DNA of 64,000 bases from Anastatus disparis. Its lineage: Eukaryota; Arthropoda; Insecta; Hymenoptera; Eupelmidae. Below, in pieces: positions 49,961 to 61,700 of the stretch; position 1 is the first letter of the stretch, and each line of letters begins with the position of its first letter. Below the pieces are notes generated by a model. That model was not told the DNA's origin. It did not search any database and saw only the letters and a program-made list of their open reading frames with translations. The stretch covers positions 4,898,001-4,962,000 of the forward strand of contig JAFFSR010000239.1 of the NCBI GenBank assembly GCA_017163975.1. The letters run 5' to 3'. The position numbers and the translations under genes were made by a program.

Positions 49961-50288
49961 CACGGCCAGTGATCCTCGATTGCATAACTCCTTATCTTAC
50001 ATGGGCACACAGGGTACTAGTAACCGTCTGGTTTATCAACAATCAAACACTATACCTTCTCTCCCTCTTGGCAAATGTCACGATGTTCGTATGTATATAC
50101 ATAGAAAGGAGTGAGAGAGAACATTTGATCCGTTTACGTATAGTGCACGTATGTACACAAGTTAAAGGAGGTGGGAAGCGAGGGACTACACGCGCGTATC
50201 GTTATAGGTATAATGTAAAGTTGACACATTCTCGATCAATCAGGCGTCAGAAACAGAGTGACTGTAAGAGTGAGGAGGATAGAAAGAG

Positions 50289-50328
<40 letters not shown>

Positions 50329-50480
50329 TTGCTGTATTCAACTGCCTAATATAGATTGTTGAGTGCGAGTACAAGGAAGCTAGTGTTAGTAAATAGATAT
50401 GAGAGAGAGACAAGAGGAGTGGACGTTAATGTTGCGCGATAATCGTCCGTTCGGTTAACGCCCTTGTGCGTGCAGGTAAT
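49961..50480. other. GC-richer block containing a (GA)n microsatellite
   Basis: The 126-codon plus frame (49969-50349) ends in the Arg-Glu translation of the (GA)n tract and has no recognised domain, so it is not called. Near the end the sequence TGCGTGCAG|GTAATTC (50464-50478) is acceptor-like but has a poor pyrimidine tract. Confidence 0.4.
50293..50324. repeat. (GA)n microsatellite
   Basis: About 16 uninterrupted GA units. Confidence 0.95.
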
Positions 50481-50745
50481 TCTTAGTGTATGCAAGAAGC
50501 CAATGTTTGCTTTGAATTGTTTATGGATCATTGTTTGCATCATAAAATTTTAATATTTAATGATCGAATCTATGAGTAAAATGTGAAATATCGAATAAAT
50601 TTGATATATTTTTAGGAATTTATTTAATCTAATTCTTTTGATTTTTGGACAATGAATATATACTTCAATTAATTTTGATTGAATTGGTTTATGAAAATTT
50701 CAATTAAATATTCATATTTATTGCGAATTTATAATAAAATTATGA

Positions 50746-50818
50746 ATTTTCTTGTTGTAGGTAAGTTTGCTGAGTTGGATTCAGTTGAACTTTGTATGGT
50801 TAACCGTCAATCGTAAGT
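50746..50818 (+). promoter_or_regulatory. Candidate recursive-splicing ratchet point with short cryptic exon
   Basis: A pyrimidine tract (TTTTCTTGTTGTAG) ends at 50760 and is followed at once by GTAAGTTTG, so splicing to this acceptor would rebuild a full-strength 5' splice site. This matches the known consensus of ratchet points, (Y)n-N-YAG|GTAAGT. A second donor, ATC|GTAAGTTT, lies 52 nt downstream (50813), giving the short exon (50761-50812) that such sites are known to use for exon definition. It is the only AG|GTAAGT preceded by a pyrimidine tract that I found on either strand. Function is inferred; it would imply that a + strand gene spans the window. Confidence 0.4.
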
Positions 50819-51353
50819 TTCTTATTTGTTGTATCACTTTACACAGATTATTAAAAAATCAATCTAAATTAAAATTAATAATGTTTTTAATATGAGTTTG
50901 ATTATGAGACTTCATTTAAAACGTAATAACGTTAATTAAAAAACAGGTTTTTTTGTTTTAATATTTTTATTTATTCAAAGTAGTATTATAGTAATTTAGT
51001 CAGACAAATTTCATCAAAATAAAAATTGATATAAAAATAAAAATACAAAAAATAATTTTCTAATTAAGATCCTTAGCCTTACACAATTAATCATATTTAT
51101 ATCAAAATAATATATATTACAAACAAGTCGTTAACAGACATTTATATCCGAAGACATTATCCTCTAAAGACGTATACGATTAACTTCATTAAAAAAAATC
51201 TTTCAACCTTTTCAAGATCCCTGGTAAAAAAAAAAACGAAACAAAAAAGAAAAAATAAAATCAAATAAAATGAAAATAAAAGTACCACGATTAATCAAGA
51301 GGTGAAAAAAAGTCTCTCGTTTTCTGAAGGATTCCCGTGTTCTTTACTCTTTC
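50819..51353. other. AT-rich non-coding stretch
   Basis: Contains an A-rich tract at 51220-51290. Nothing else seen. Confidence 0.6.
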
Positions 51354-51660
51354 TCACTTGCTCGCGTCGAGGTCGCGCATCACCACGGTCATGAGAAATC
51401 TATCCTCTCTTAGCGTCACGTGAATTATCGCTACCGTAGGGATGATAGTTCTCTTATATCCCTTCTCTTTTCTCCTTTCTTCTTCCTCTTTTTCTTCCTC
51501 CAGTCCTTGTACAGCATCATCCGACATTATCGCAAATCTCAGAGGACACGTTTTCTCTTTTAAAGGGCCACCTCGTAACGAGTGTTCCAAGAAGTCAAGC
51601 GCTTCCTTTTTAACAAGCTTTTTAGTGCTGCGCGCGTTCTCGATCGTATCGTGGTTATGT
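51354..51660 (-). CDS. Uncharacterised open frame, candidate exon (unrecognised)
   Basis: On the minus strand one frame is open from about 51690 to a TGA at 51354. From its first ATG (51527) it encodes 57 residues; reading from upstream gives about 100. I do not recognise a domain. The upstream part has mixed residues (KKLVKKEALDFLEHSLRGG), the middle is an acidic/basic run (EEEKEEEERRKEK), and the end is hydrophobic-alternating with a terminal DLDASK. The segment is distinctly GC-richer than its surroundings. A pyrimidine-rich tract precedes it, and an AG that could serve as acceptor follows GCGCGC near 51622. Against it: the charged run comes from a simple GAA/GAG stretch, the complementary strand is also open (51442-51723), and no downstream exon was found. 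Confidence 0.18.
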
Positions 51661-51757
51661 GCCCAGAAAAAAAAGGAAAGAAAGAAAGAGAGAAAGAAAA
51701 AAGAAGGGTTTTATGATCTCTGAGAGATGGATTTTCACTTATATCACATTCTATACG

Positions 51758-51903
51758 GTAAGGCTTGACTTTTCCTCCACCTTTTTCTTCTTACTTTTAT
51801 TGCGCTTTCAGGGTATGTCACACGCTGATATGGCTACCCTACTGCTATTGGAGAGTTTTGAATCATATCAAGAAGTGCGATTTGATTTTTATAAAGGGAT
51901 ATC
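51758..51903 (+). CDS. Candidate small exon after a 54 nt intron-like segment
   Basis: A donor-like ACG|GTAAGG at 51758 is followed by an almost pure pyrimidine tract and CAG at 51809-51811, a 54 nt intron-like span. The next 92 nt (51812-51903) are open in two frames and end at ATC|GTAAGG. One frame encodes SHADMATLLLLESFESYQEV and then hits a stop just past the donor. No family was recognised. The acceptor is the best ordinary 3' splice site in the window by eye. A tract this short can arise by chance, and the overlapping opposite-strand candidate next to it cannot be real in the same transcript. Confidence 0.18.
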
Positions 51904-51907
51904 GTAA

Positions 51908-52600
51908 GGTCGAGAAGGAGAGGAACTAAAAAATCAATGGTTGATACGAGAAAAGCAAAAACGATATGAGATACGAAATAGTATGCTTTGTCTCAGATTT
52001 CATAAAACTTAGATTTGAATACATCTATTTATATTTTTCAAATGAAAGTTTGTATTTTTTAGTTTTTTTTGTAATCAAAATGAATTTGATACGCGTATAA
52101 ATGACTTTTGTTAGTTAACAGTTTCTCTTTATATTGTGATTTAGTTTATAAAATTCAATTTAAGATAATGAAAAACTATTCTCTGAAAGTTATTTTAATT
52201 GGCACTTTGAGTCAGTTACTTTGACAAACGGTAATTGCTCGTCATTTACTATTCACAGAAATTTTTGCTTTTGTAGTTAATTAATGCTATAACCTGATAT
52301 TCTTTACATTCTTTTAATTCAATATTGAAAGAAATATTTTCAGTCTCTATTAAAATTTATGACACTTTGGCATTATTATTTATTAAGAATTAATAAAAAA
52401 TAAAACTTTCGTTCTTTATTATAAAAGTAATAAAGAAAAAAACAGACATGAAATTAAGTTTAAAATTGATTTTTTCAAACATTTTAATAAAATTTGATTG
52501 TGTAGAAATCATAGAGTTTACTAATCAAATATTAAAAAGCATTATTAACAAGCAACTAAAAAACTTGGAATTATGTATTATGCTGTTCTTTCTAAATCTG
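51908..52600. other. AT-rich non-coding stretch
   Basis: No feature seen; a 64-codon plus frame at 52448-52642 is Ile/Leu/Asn-rich background. Confidence 0.55.
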
Positions 52601-52609
52601 CCAATAAGA

Positions 52610-52927
52610 TTAGTAAATATGAGGATTTATAAACCGAACTAACCTAAAAAATATGCAATTTACTATTTCATATTTATTTTTGTCATTACCCAAGCCCGGA
52701 GTTTTCTGAGACGTTGTTTTAAAGACTCCTGGGAAAGTTGGAAGTCTCCAAAATCTGAAACCCAAGAGCTGTTTAAAATTAATATGAGGGTAGTCCAAAA
52801 GGTTTCCAATCTTAAGGTAAAGAAGGTAGTACTCTTCAATAAAAGCTAGGGAATGTGATTGAATCTTTTGACAGGTACTCGTTAAAATTTCAGCCATTGT
52901 GAACAATCGTTTGAGTGAGTCGACCAT
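52610..52927 (-). CDS. Uncharacterised 105-codon frame in a GC-richer patch
   Basis: An ATG-initiated frame on the minus strand, beginning MVDSLKRLFTMAEIL, with mixed, non-repetitive composition over its first 80 residues. The DNA at 52680-52930 is clearly richer in G and C than its flanks. No domain was recognised and no splice sites or polyadenylation signal could be tied to it. It lies next to the decayed coding-like segment at 53150-53590 on the other strand and may belong to the same old insertion. It could equally be chance. Confidence 0.12.
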   Translation of the reverse strand: MVDSLKRLFTMAEILTSTCQKIQSHSLAFIEEYYLLYLKIGNLLDYPHINFKQLLGFRFWRLPTFPGVFKTTSQKTPGLGNDKNKYEIVNCIFFRLVRFINPHIY

Positions 52928-53149
52928 ATTATTGATCTTCCATCCTCAGAAAAATAATTCATTGAACAAATTAAAGTGATCATAGCTCTTCTGGTTATTT
53001 TGTCAGAAAAGAGATCATAGTTAACGAAACTAAAGATTTGGAAAATTAAACGTTTTTTCAAACCTCAAAAAAAAAAGAAAAGCTATAAAGCTGCAACCAT
53101 AATAAAATTTATAGTAGCCATAAACCATAGTAATAGTAACTACAAAAAA

Positions 53150-53590
53150 AAATTATTTGCAATAAAAACATCAGCTACTTCTATAAAGGAGATTTCTTTG
53201 AAAGTATGTAAGGAAAAAAAGAAGAAAGGTATTTCTTACTTTTAGGAAGGCCCTTCAAAACATTTCTAAAGAATATACAGCTGTTAATATGAAATACACA
53301 GGATTAGAGATGGTGAAATTCTGTTAAACATCCAAACTAAGAATGACCAGAAGATTTTGAACATTACTGGTATCATCAGAAACGCAATGAGTAAGAACAG
53401 ATCTACAAACCCTATCTCTAAAAACATTTGCAGAGATAAGGGATTTAAATTGTTTTCAACTCAACAAAAAATGGAGACTACAGTTGAGAATGATTTTGAG
53501 GATAATATTGCTCAATAAGAAATCTGTCTCTTTAACAAACCAATGATAAAGAGCAGGCATTGGTCATTATGAAAATGGGTAGGGACTTAC
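53150..53590 (+). pseudogene. Decayed coding segment, possibly a non-LTR retrotransposon ORF1 (gag-like) relic
   Basis: One plus frame (codon phase of 53162) reads as protein-like for over 100 codons, broken by three stops between 53225 and 53292. It is then open for about 75 codons to a TAA at 53516 and stays coherent beyond it. The segment RIRDGEILLNIQTKN, followed about 60 residues later by METTVENDFEDNIAQ, resembles the conserved pattern of R1-type ORF1 proteins (a basic R-T-R-x-G-x-hydrophobic strand, then a hydrophobic-acidic D-L-D-type motif). No CCHC zinc knuckle, endonuclease or reverse transcriptase follows. The family assignment is inference from pattern only. The frame carries stops, so it is inactive. 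Confidence 0.3.
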
Positions 53591-54540
53591 AAAAAACCCT
53601 ATGATATATCATAATGACAACGCATACTATATGGCGATGTAGTGTTACTTCAAATTTCTGGTTAATAACAGCTATGCGATTGTCATGAATGGGAAATGAA
53701 TACGAGTTTTGAACAGGTTCATAGAATTTGTTCTAATATTTTGAAAACATCAAACATAATCTCCAATATATTATGACTTTCATAATTGTTAATATCGAAT
53801 GAACCATCATAATATCGATATCTGACGTAATACTGATGATTGAATAGTATTGTAATTTGCTAAACTTGAATAATCATCGATACTGTTCTGTATGTTCACA
53901 TTTACATAATAAATTCGAATTCGAACATGATTCATCATTTTCAATGTAAAAAGTCCACGTGAGGTGTATCTTTAAATACTATCTGTTAATAAATTAAGAA
54001 GACAAAACAAGAATAAATCAAACTTTTTATGGCTTATAAAAGATATTTTATTATAGAAATAAGTTAATAGCAGTTTATTTTCTGGCAAAGTTCCAACCTT
54101 TTTCAAATTTGCATACTCAAATAGATTACAGGTCATATTACTATCTTCATATATTCTTGATAGTATAAAGCCATTATATAATATTGATAATTCCTATATT
54201 TTTTTTCAAATGTTTGGATTTTATCCTTTATTAATTTAAAAATTAAAAGAATATAATTTAATAATTTATTTTTAATTCTCTTCAAAAAATTCATGTATAT
54301 GAAGAATTAAGATACTTTAAATGAAGTATGCAAATGGTTTTATATAATTACTGAAAACATTTTAAGAAAATAATATTTTATTATATTATTGCACTTTTAT
54401 TCGATGATGAATCATTAGCTTCAAATGAAAGCATTCATACATAAAACAGACATGATGAATATAATTACAACGCTGCATAAAATGAACAAAAGAAATAGTG
54501 CTTAAATTTCACTAAAAATTATATAATCGAATTGCGTAAT
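53591..54540. other. AT-rich non-coding stretch
   Basis: No gene or repeat seen. Confidence 0.6.
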
Positions 54541-54544
54541 TTTT

Positions 54545-54860
54545 TTTTTTGAAGAGCAAAGAATAGCTCGCGCGTTTTGCGCGCCAAGCGTAAAACTGCA
54601 ATCGGCAAAGAAGCTTGCTTTTGTGAGTAAAAAGTGTATAGAAAAGAAGAGAAACTCGTCACGATTTACGTGCGCGCTCATGCTGGCTTTAATTGAATGA
54701 AATTCGTGCGGCAGGAATCTAATTTGCGCAGCACACTGCTCGGACACGCATGAAAAAAGAGACTGAATTTAAAAATCCTTGAAATCTCGTTTGTCTAAGC
54801 GAGTCCTGACGACCGAGTCCACATGTTTCGCTCGAGTGCTTGCTCTTATTCTACTTTTTT
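54545..54860. promoter_or_regulatory. GC-richer island, candidate enhancer
   Basis: Non-repetitive block with CpG words (CTCGCGCGTTTTGCGCGCC, GTGCGCGCTC), a homeodomain-like TTTAATTGA at 54688-54696, and paired words TCGTTTGTCTAAGCGAG / GACGACCGAGTC. The 81-codon minus frame at 54502-54747 starts at a non-ATG codon and has no domain. The sharp edges against AT-rich flanks suggest constraint, but this is composition only. Confidence 0.22.
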
Positions 54861-56805
54861 ATGTTCTGTTCGGACATGGAATTGAACCAACTATAGAATG
54901 TTTTTGTATATATTTTATTCATTAAAAAAATTCAATTTCTTTTATATCTTTAAAATCTAACCATCGTTAGTATTTTGCATTTGTCGAATTTTTTTGTTGT
55001 AACTAAAAATTAATTAATAATAACAACAAATGTATTAATATCAAATTGTGGATATTATCAAAACATTTACTTTATATCAATAAACATAGTCGTGAAATAA
55101 ACAAAATTCATCAATATTCATTATACTTTAAATTAAATAGCAATTGACCAAATTAGATACCAAAATCGAATAATTTACAACGTTTTTGTATTTTTATTTA
55201 CATTTCATTTTTATATAGCTAAATCTCTTCAGAATTAAAACCATAAAAATAAGTTTTTCGTTCAACTACTTATTATCGCGTTGCTTATATACTTTCAGTG
55301 ACTGATTTACGTTTATGAGAGCGTGAATTTTATTTGATATAAAGTAATTTATTCTTGATATAAAAATTCTTATATCTTTATAATGAACTCTGTGAAATAA
55401 TGCTCCGAAATGTGCTATGCAGAGAAAATAAAAAATTTAACAGTCAAAGATTTTGCAATACTTTCAATATAAATGTTTAAATATAACAGAATTATCGCAT
55501 TTTTGTATTTATTTTTGAAATTGACTACCGAAAAAATATATTTCCTCACACTTTTTACGTAAGCGACCTTATCACACATAAAGTAAATACTAAGTCGTAG
55601 TATATTCTCACCTGTGCATTAAAGTAAGCTCGTGCATGAATAAAAAATTTCCAAACATAAAATCTTCTGGGTATGTAAAATTCCATAGGAGCTGATTTTC
55701 AACTACGTATGGATGGATTTACCGTCTTCCTTCTTTGGCTTTACTAGAGAATTTCCCAAAGAAGAATCTTTGTGTTTGATTTTCCAGAAAAAAGAAGCCA
55801 CAGTCCGAAGACTTTGTCGATTCTTCTTTTTTTGGATTCTATATCTTTTCTCTTATAAGATCTTCTTAGATACTTCTGTCGAAATAGATTTAGGGAGAGT
55901 TGGGAAAAAGTTTGTGTTGTATGAACTTTCATAGAGACTTTGAAAAAGTAGAGGCATCTTTTTTAACTGTATTCAACTGTGACAGTGAATAAATGACGGG
56001 TGCTTTGAGAAACTTGAAATTCATAATTTATTGACTAAAGTTCTGTTGAAAAATATACATTTTTACTTTTCAAGTAAATAATTAATTTTACTCAAAGTTT
56101 CAAATTATTGAAGTTATGAATATAATTAATTCTGAATCAATGTTTACGTCTCTGTTTAATAAATTTAATAAAAATAAAATTTGTTGATATTATGCACAAA
56201 AATGAGTTACATAAAAAAATTAGTATATAGTTATTTAATATTTTCAAATATAATTTGAGTTAATATTAAAATCATTGATATTTCATGTTTATTAATATAT
56301 CTCATCAGAAATTTTAATATATTATTTGAACTTTATCTTGTGACGATACTTCTTAAGTAAATATATTAAAAATTTCTTTAATAACTAAATTGATAAATTT
56401 GATGTCCTATAAAAATCCATTGAAAAATATAAAAACATCATTTTGCAAATCATTTAACAAGATAATGAGCTCAAAATAGACTTACCAATCTTTGAACACT
56501 TAAATATCTTTTCTTAAGAAAGAAAATAGGGTAAAAATTTTTTGTTCGAATAATGCATTAAAATCCTGAAAACGTAAGAAAAGTTCTACTTGAATTTTTA
56601 AAACTTAAGCTGTTAAATTTACAGTTATTCTTATCCAAAACTTAGATTAATACGTTAAAAAAACAACTTTAAAATGAGTTTGAACTCTGATGCTTTGTGA
56701 AATAAAGTATTAATCAATGGATCTTCTGCAATAATTTCCTCAAAAAATAAAAGTCTCGGTTATTCATTTTATCTTTTTCTCTCTTTAATTTTTCCCATAT
56801 TTTTC
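54861..56805. other. AT-rich non-coding stretch
   Basis: Frames at 55713-55934 overlap on both strands over a pyrimidine/purine-biased patch and are not called. Nothing else seen. Confidence 0.55.
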
Positions 56806-57080
56806 TACTTCTTATTCGTCTCTAGCATCACCCGCGAAACTCGAAGTAAAAGAGAAAAAAAAGCTTGAAAAGCGCAAGAAGCTACAGTCATAGAAGCTTG
56901 AGCCTGCAAATTGACGTATGAAATTCTCTCACTCTTTCCATCTTCGAGCATTTATTACTCCCGCAAGTCGTACTTTTCTCTAACTTACCGCATCTCTTTA
57001 CCTAGAAAAGTAGGAAAAAAATGAATAACCAACACAAAACCATCATCGCTGTCAGTCGTTCACATGCGATTTTTGCTGGA
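56806..57080. other. GC-richer non-repetitive island
   Basis: Contains CATCACCCGCGAAACTCG and TACTCCCGCAAGTCGTAC within otherwise AT-rich sequence. No frame. Possible regulatory element. Confidence 0.15.
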
Positions 57081-58764
57081 TAACTTTATTACTCTGCTGT
57101 TAATAAAAAATAGCAACTGTTGTGTAACTTTTTTGTAATATATATACATATATATGTATGCACATACACATATTATACATATTCTACAATATATATACAA
57201 ACGCATACATGTTTACACAGATATATGAATGTATGTGCAAGTAATATGTATAAGTTTTAGGGGAAAGTTTATTGCCTAAGGGGGTGGGTTGCCACATAAA
57301 ATTACAACGTATGTATAAAGCACACAAATTTCCATGGATATACGCACTCGGCTTCTAAGAAGGCGCTTTAGCGTCAAACCAGACCGCGAGATTCTCGAGT
57401 GCGCACGTGTGTGCTACATACGCATATACACGTTCATATATGTATACATGTATCTGTGTATATTTGACGTCATCAAAGTAGATGCTTCTGTTTCTGCTGC
57501 CAGTCAGTATGTTTACTTTATCTCTTTATCATTTCTCAAATTTTAAACAAAGCACATTATTTAGATTGTTTCATTAGTATATTGTTTAAACTCAGAAAAT
57601 GATCTATTATTGCTAATAGTATAATACAAAAAAACGTTTTTTTATTCGTATATCAAATATTCTTTATTTTAGTTTACAAGAATCTTGAGTTTTACTAAAA
57701 AGTTTTTTTAATGAACAAATTTTACATTTGTGCTCTGTTATAGACATTTTCTCTTATTAGTAAAATATTAATGTTAAATTTTTATATAGAATTCTGTATG
57801 AAACGTAATTTGTGTATTAGAATTTCACATTGTTTAAAAAAAACTATTCATTTTATGGTTTACCAAAGTTATTTACTCCAAATAAATCAAAAATATTTTT
57901 CTAAAAATATCGTGGAAAAATATAACCATCATTTAAATTAAATTTACTATTAACATCAAAAAGTGGCCAAAGAATATGCAGGCAAATAAATTACTCGTAA
58001 AATATCTATTATCTCGTGTTTTAAAAAAAATTATATGAAATTTTAAAAATAAACGTAAAATCTTTAAACTGAAGTTACAAAATCCAAAGTAAGCTTAGGA
58101 TTGTCATCACTTTATTTCCTCTTCAAGCTTGTCTCTTTCACTTTCTAGAGTTCTATTCCATTATGTTAGCAAGTATCCCCAAAGTACGTGGGAAGAAGCA
58201 GCCAAACTCTCAAATGAACTCTCATAACGAGAAAGCAATCCTAGTTTAGTGCCAAAACTTTAACGATAGTCAGACTTGTAGAATATATTTTGGGCAAATC
58301 GATTTTGCATAATTGTATTGACTATAATAAAATATATAATATTATTATCTTATATGAAGTAGTTTATATTTTAAATGATAATAAATCATATTTATTTACC
58401 TATTTTGATATAATTTAGGTGGAAATTCTATTTTTGTATTATCTTTATTGAGAAAGGTTAAACGTGTATTACAAAAGGAGATTTGGATGAAAAAGGTATT
58501 CAGGGAAACTTGTTTCGTCGTAAAACTAAGCTTCTTAAAAGCCTTTTGTCCCCGTAGACCCTGATTTATTATTTATAACATATTTTATTTTTAAAAAATT
58601 GCCTATTCTTGGAGCTTATTTTTATGATTAGATAGTTAATTTCTATACTTTTTGCCATTTTATATTTAGAATAAGAATCATTTATTTTTTTATTCAACTT
58701 AACTTCCAATTAATTTAAATTCAGAATTGTAATCTTTTAATGATCTATACAAATGGTGTGCACT
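57081..58764. other. Non-coding; TATACATA-rich low complexity and AT background
   Basis: 57135-57240 is a tract of TATATACATA and CACATACA words; 57340-57480 is similar with some GC (70-codon frame, spurious). 58090-58290 is mildly GC-richer and non-repetitive. No gene is supported. Confidence 0.55.
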
Positions 58765-58777
58765 TGTGTGTGTGTGT
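58765..58777. repeat. Short (TG)n microsatellite
   Basis: Six to seven TG units. Confidence 0.85.
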
Positions 58778-61700
58778 AAGTATACGTGAGTATGTACGTA
58801 TATAATATATAAAATGACTATACTTTAATGAAGCTTAAAAGATAAGAGAATTTTCGATGACTCAGTTTTAATCAAACTTAATATATATTGTAATTATTGT
58901 TAACCTTGGATGTGAAAGTGCTTCGATTAAAACGTTTCAAATGAAACTAGCTTTATGAAAAAATTTATAAATATTCAAAATTTTTTAATTTGCGAGAAAA
59001 ATCTAAAATCTTGCGTTACATCAAATTCTATATTTTACCTTCTCAAATTTTGTGATTTCTAATTTTCTAACGTTGAAAAGTTCCAACAAAAATCGATAGT
59101 CATTTTTTCAAAACTTTCTTTCAAAATGAAATTCAACGTTCGTCAAAATAGATATTAGAAACTTTTCACAATAGCATAGAATCAGAATATTCTTATATCT
59201 TAAATTACATTAAGTTAGGCAAATTGAAAAATAAATATCAAATTTAACTTAAGAATAAAGTACCAAAATATGTAGCTCACATGCAGTAAAATGACTGCTA
59301 CTTTTGAAGCGCAAAGAACATAAGAAGATAATACAGCGCAACAGTTATAATGATAATTAAAGTTTTCCAGAAATTCATAATAATATAATTAGTAAAGTTC
59401 ATAGTGGTTATAACTAATGGAGTTTATAATTTTCAAATAGTTTTCATAATTCATTAAAAATTCTTATTCAAGATTACTTAGTTATACTATTTGTCGAAGT
59501 GAAAGTAGATAGTGGCATGAAATAGAATTCGTACAGTGTAATCTTTAAAATATCTTTTGTAGGTTATATTTATATTAATAATATAAATAAATGTAATTTT
59601 TTTTATAAAGATAATGTTTATGTTTAGATATAAAAGTTACTCTGTAAGTTTTTATTAGAGCAAAGTTGGTTTTACAGAAAGTTTGTACGTAAAATTAATT
59701 GAAGTTTCAAGATTAATTTAAAACACCAATGTTGAACTTACTAAAGTATTATACATTTTTAAATATAAATGCTAAAGAAGAATATTTGTTCCACTAACTG
59801 TTTTTTAACTTGTAGAAAAAAAAATAAAAATTTATTCAAGGCAAATATAAAATTAAAATTACGTTCAATATCATAACGGGCGCCAAGATTCAATTCCATT
59901 GATATCTGAATTTTCATCATCCATAAAATTATCCATTGGTTATTCTTTAACTAACGTAAAATTCATTCATAAAGTAATGATTTAGCAATGATTCGTTTAA
60001 AGTCTCTATTTCCAACCTAAAACTTAAATTATTTGAGTTATCTCAAATGTAAAATTAAAGTTCATCGTTTAACTTGTCTGTACATGGAAACTCGATTAAT
60101 TTTGCATGAGGTAATATGTTACGTAACATATAGATTGACATATGTAATACAAAGTGTATAAAGTAAGAGAAGATGGATGATATTATGCACATGTGTTTTA
60201 ATGTTAGAAGCTTATATACCTTGTAAAACTATCAACGTCTCTTTAAACTCGTGTCTTGTAAAAGCAACTATAACAAGAACTTATCAAGCACAGGATTTGC
60301 GTACTGCGTGACATCCTGCGGCTATGGTATGGTGTGTATATTAGTATGTGGTTGTAGTATAACGCACATTCCTGTTAAAGTCTCTTTTAGCTTTAGCGAC
60401 TGATGTGTATGTTGTAAATGATCAAAGACATTTTGATGAAAGATATTCTTAAGATATTTTCAAGATATTTGTCGCATTGCATAGTTTTGTTTCTAGTTTT
60501 GGTATGTGAAAAAGTCGAATAATAAAATGAGTCTACGTTAAAATGTGAAAATTTTTATAGAATAAATTTTTTATGGAATATTTCATTAGTGTTACTTTTT
60601 TTTACAAATATTATGATTAGATAATATTTTTTAAAATTATTTTCCACGATTTTTGATATGACATTTTGAAATTTAAAATCTGATATCAGATTCTTGACCT
60701 ATATTCTAAAATATACCAATTTTTAGTATGCTTGAATAATTTTTAAAATTTTTATCTGTTTCCTTTGCTAGCAATTTAAAAAGATCAATTTCTAAATAAA
60801 ATATCTGAAATAAAACAAAATCAGAATATAGCAAATGTACTATAATGAGCATTAAAGACATGAGACCTTCTGATCCTCATCTCTATATAAAGACTCATCG
60901 AATTATTTCAGGATCCTATTTGAATATTTTGTATTCTTAAAAAAAAAACATCAACGACTAATTTTATTTCGTTCTCAAATATTATCTTGAAAATAGTATT
61001 TGCATAATAAAATAAATTATACTTTGAAAGCTGATATAAAAGTTATAAAAACTATTTTATTGCCAAACTTTTTTTATTTGACAGTTTAAGCTAATAAAGC
61101 AGACCTAATTTTTATTTTATCGCTAAAAAAAACTAATCCCATAAAGTGCTTGTAAAAAAGTAAAAAAAAAGGAAAAATAAGAAAATTTCTCGTTTATTTC
61201 ATCAAAACGTTCACGTCCAAAACCTGAAATCGTGAAAACTCCTTGACTTGCGCTACATTCTTCCTCTTATATCAAGTGAACATGAGAAACTCCTTGAAAA
61301 TAGGGTGGGGAAAGAAGAAGAGGAAGAAAAAAAGATATTATCAAGAAAGGAAAAAGACACGGAAAAACGTAGAAAGACATAGCTCTGGAAAATCGTTAAG
61401 AAAAAAAAAAACTAAAAGCGAAAAAAAATATAAGAATAAGTAAGTAATGTAAAAAATAGAATGTGAAGGGTAGAATAAATGAATGAATAATAAAGATGAA
61501 TAACAGAAATAATGTCAAAAAATAAAGTGCTGAAAAAAAGCAAAGAAGATGCAAAGAAATTGGATATAATAGTACGAAAAAAATCAGTGTTTATTAACTC
61601 AAGTAGAATTTACATTCTCTGGATGAATTAATACTAATCTTACGTGATGAAATTTTGAAAGAAAGGTATCAAGTTATTACAATTGTATTTAAAATCAAAT

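Noticed and set aside
49969..50349. 126-codon plus-strand frame
   Set aside because: Its last third is the Arg-Glu translation of a (GA)n microsatellite; the rest has no recognisable domain.
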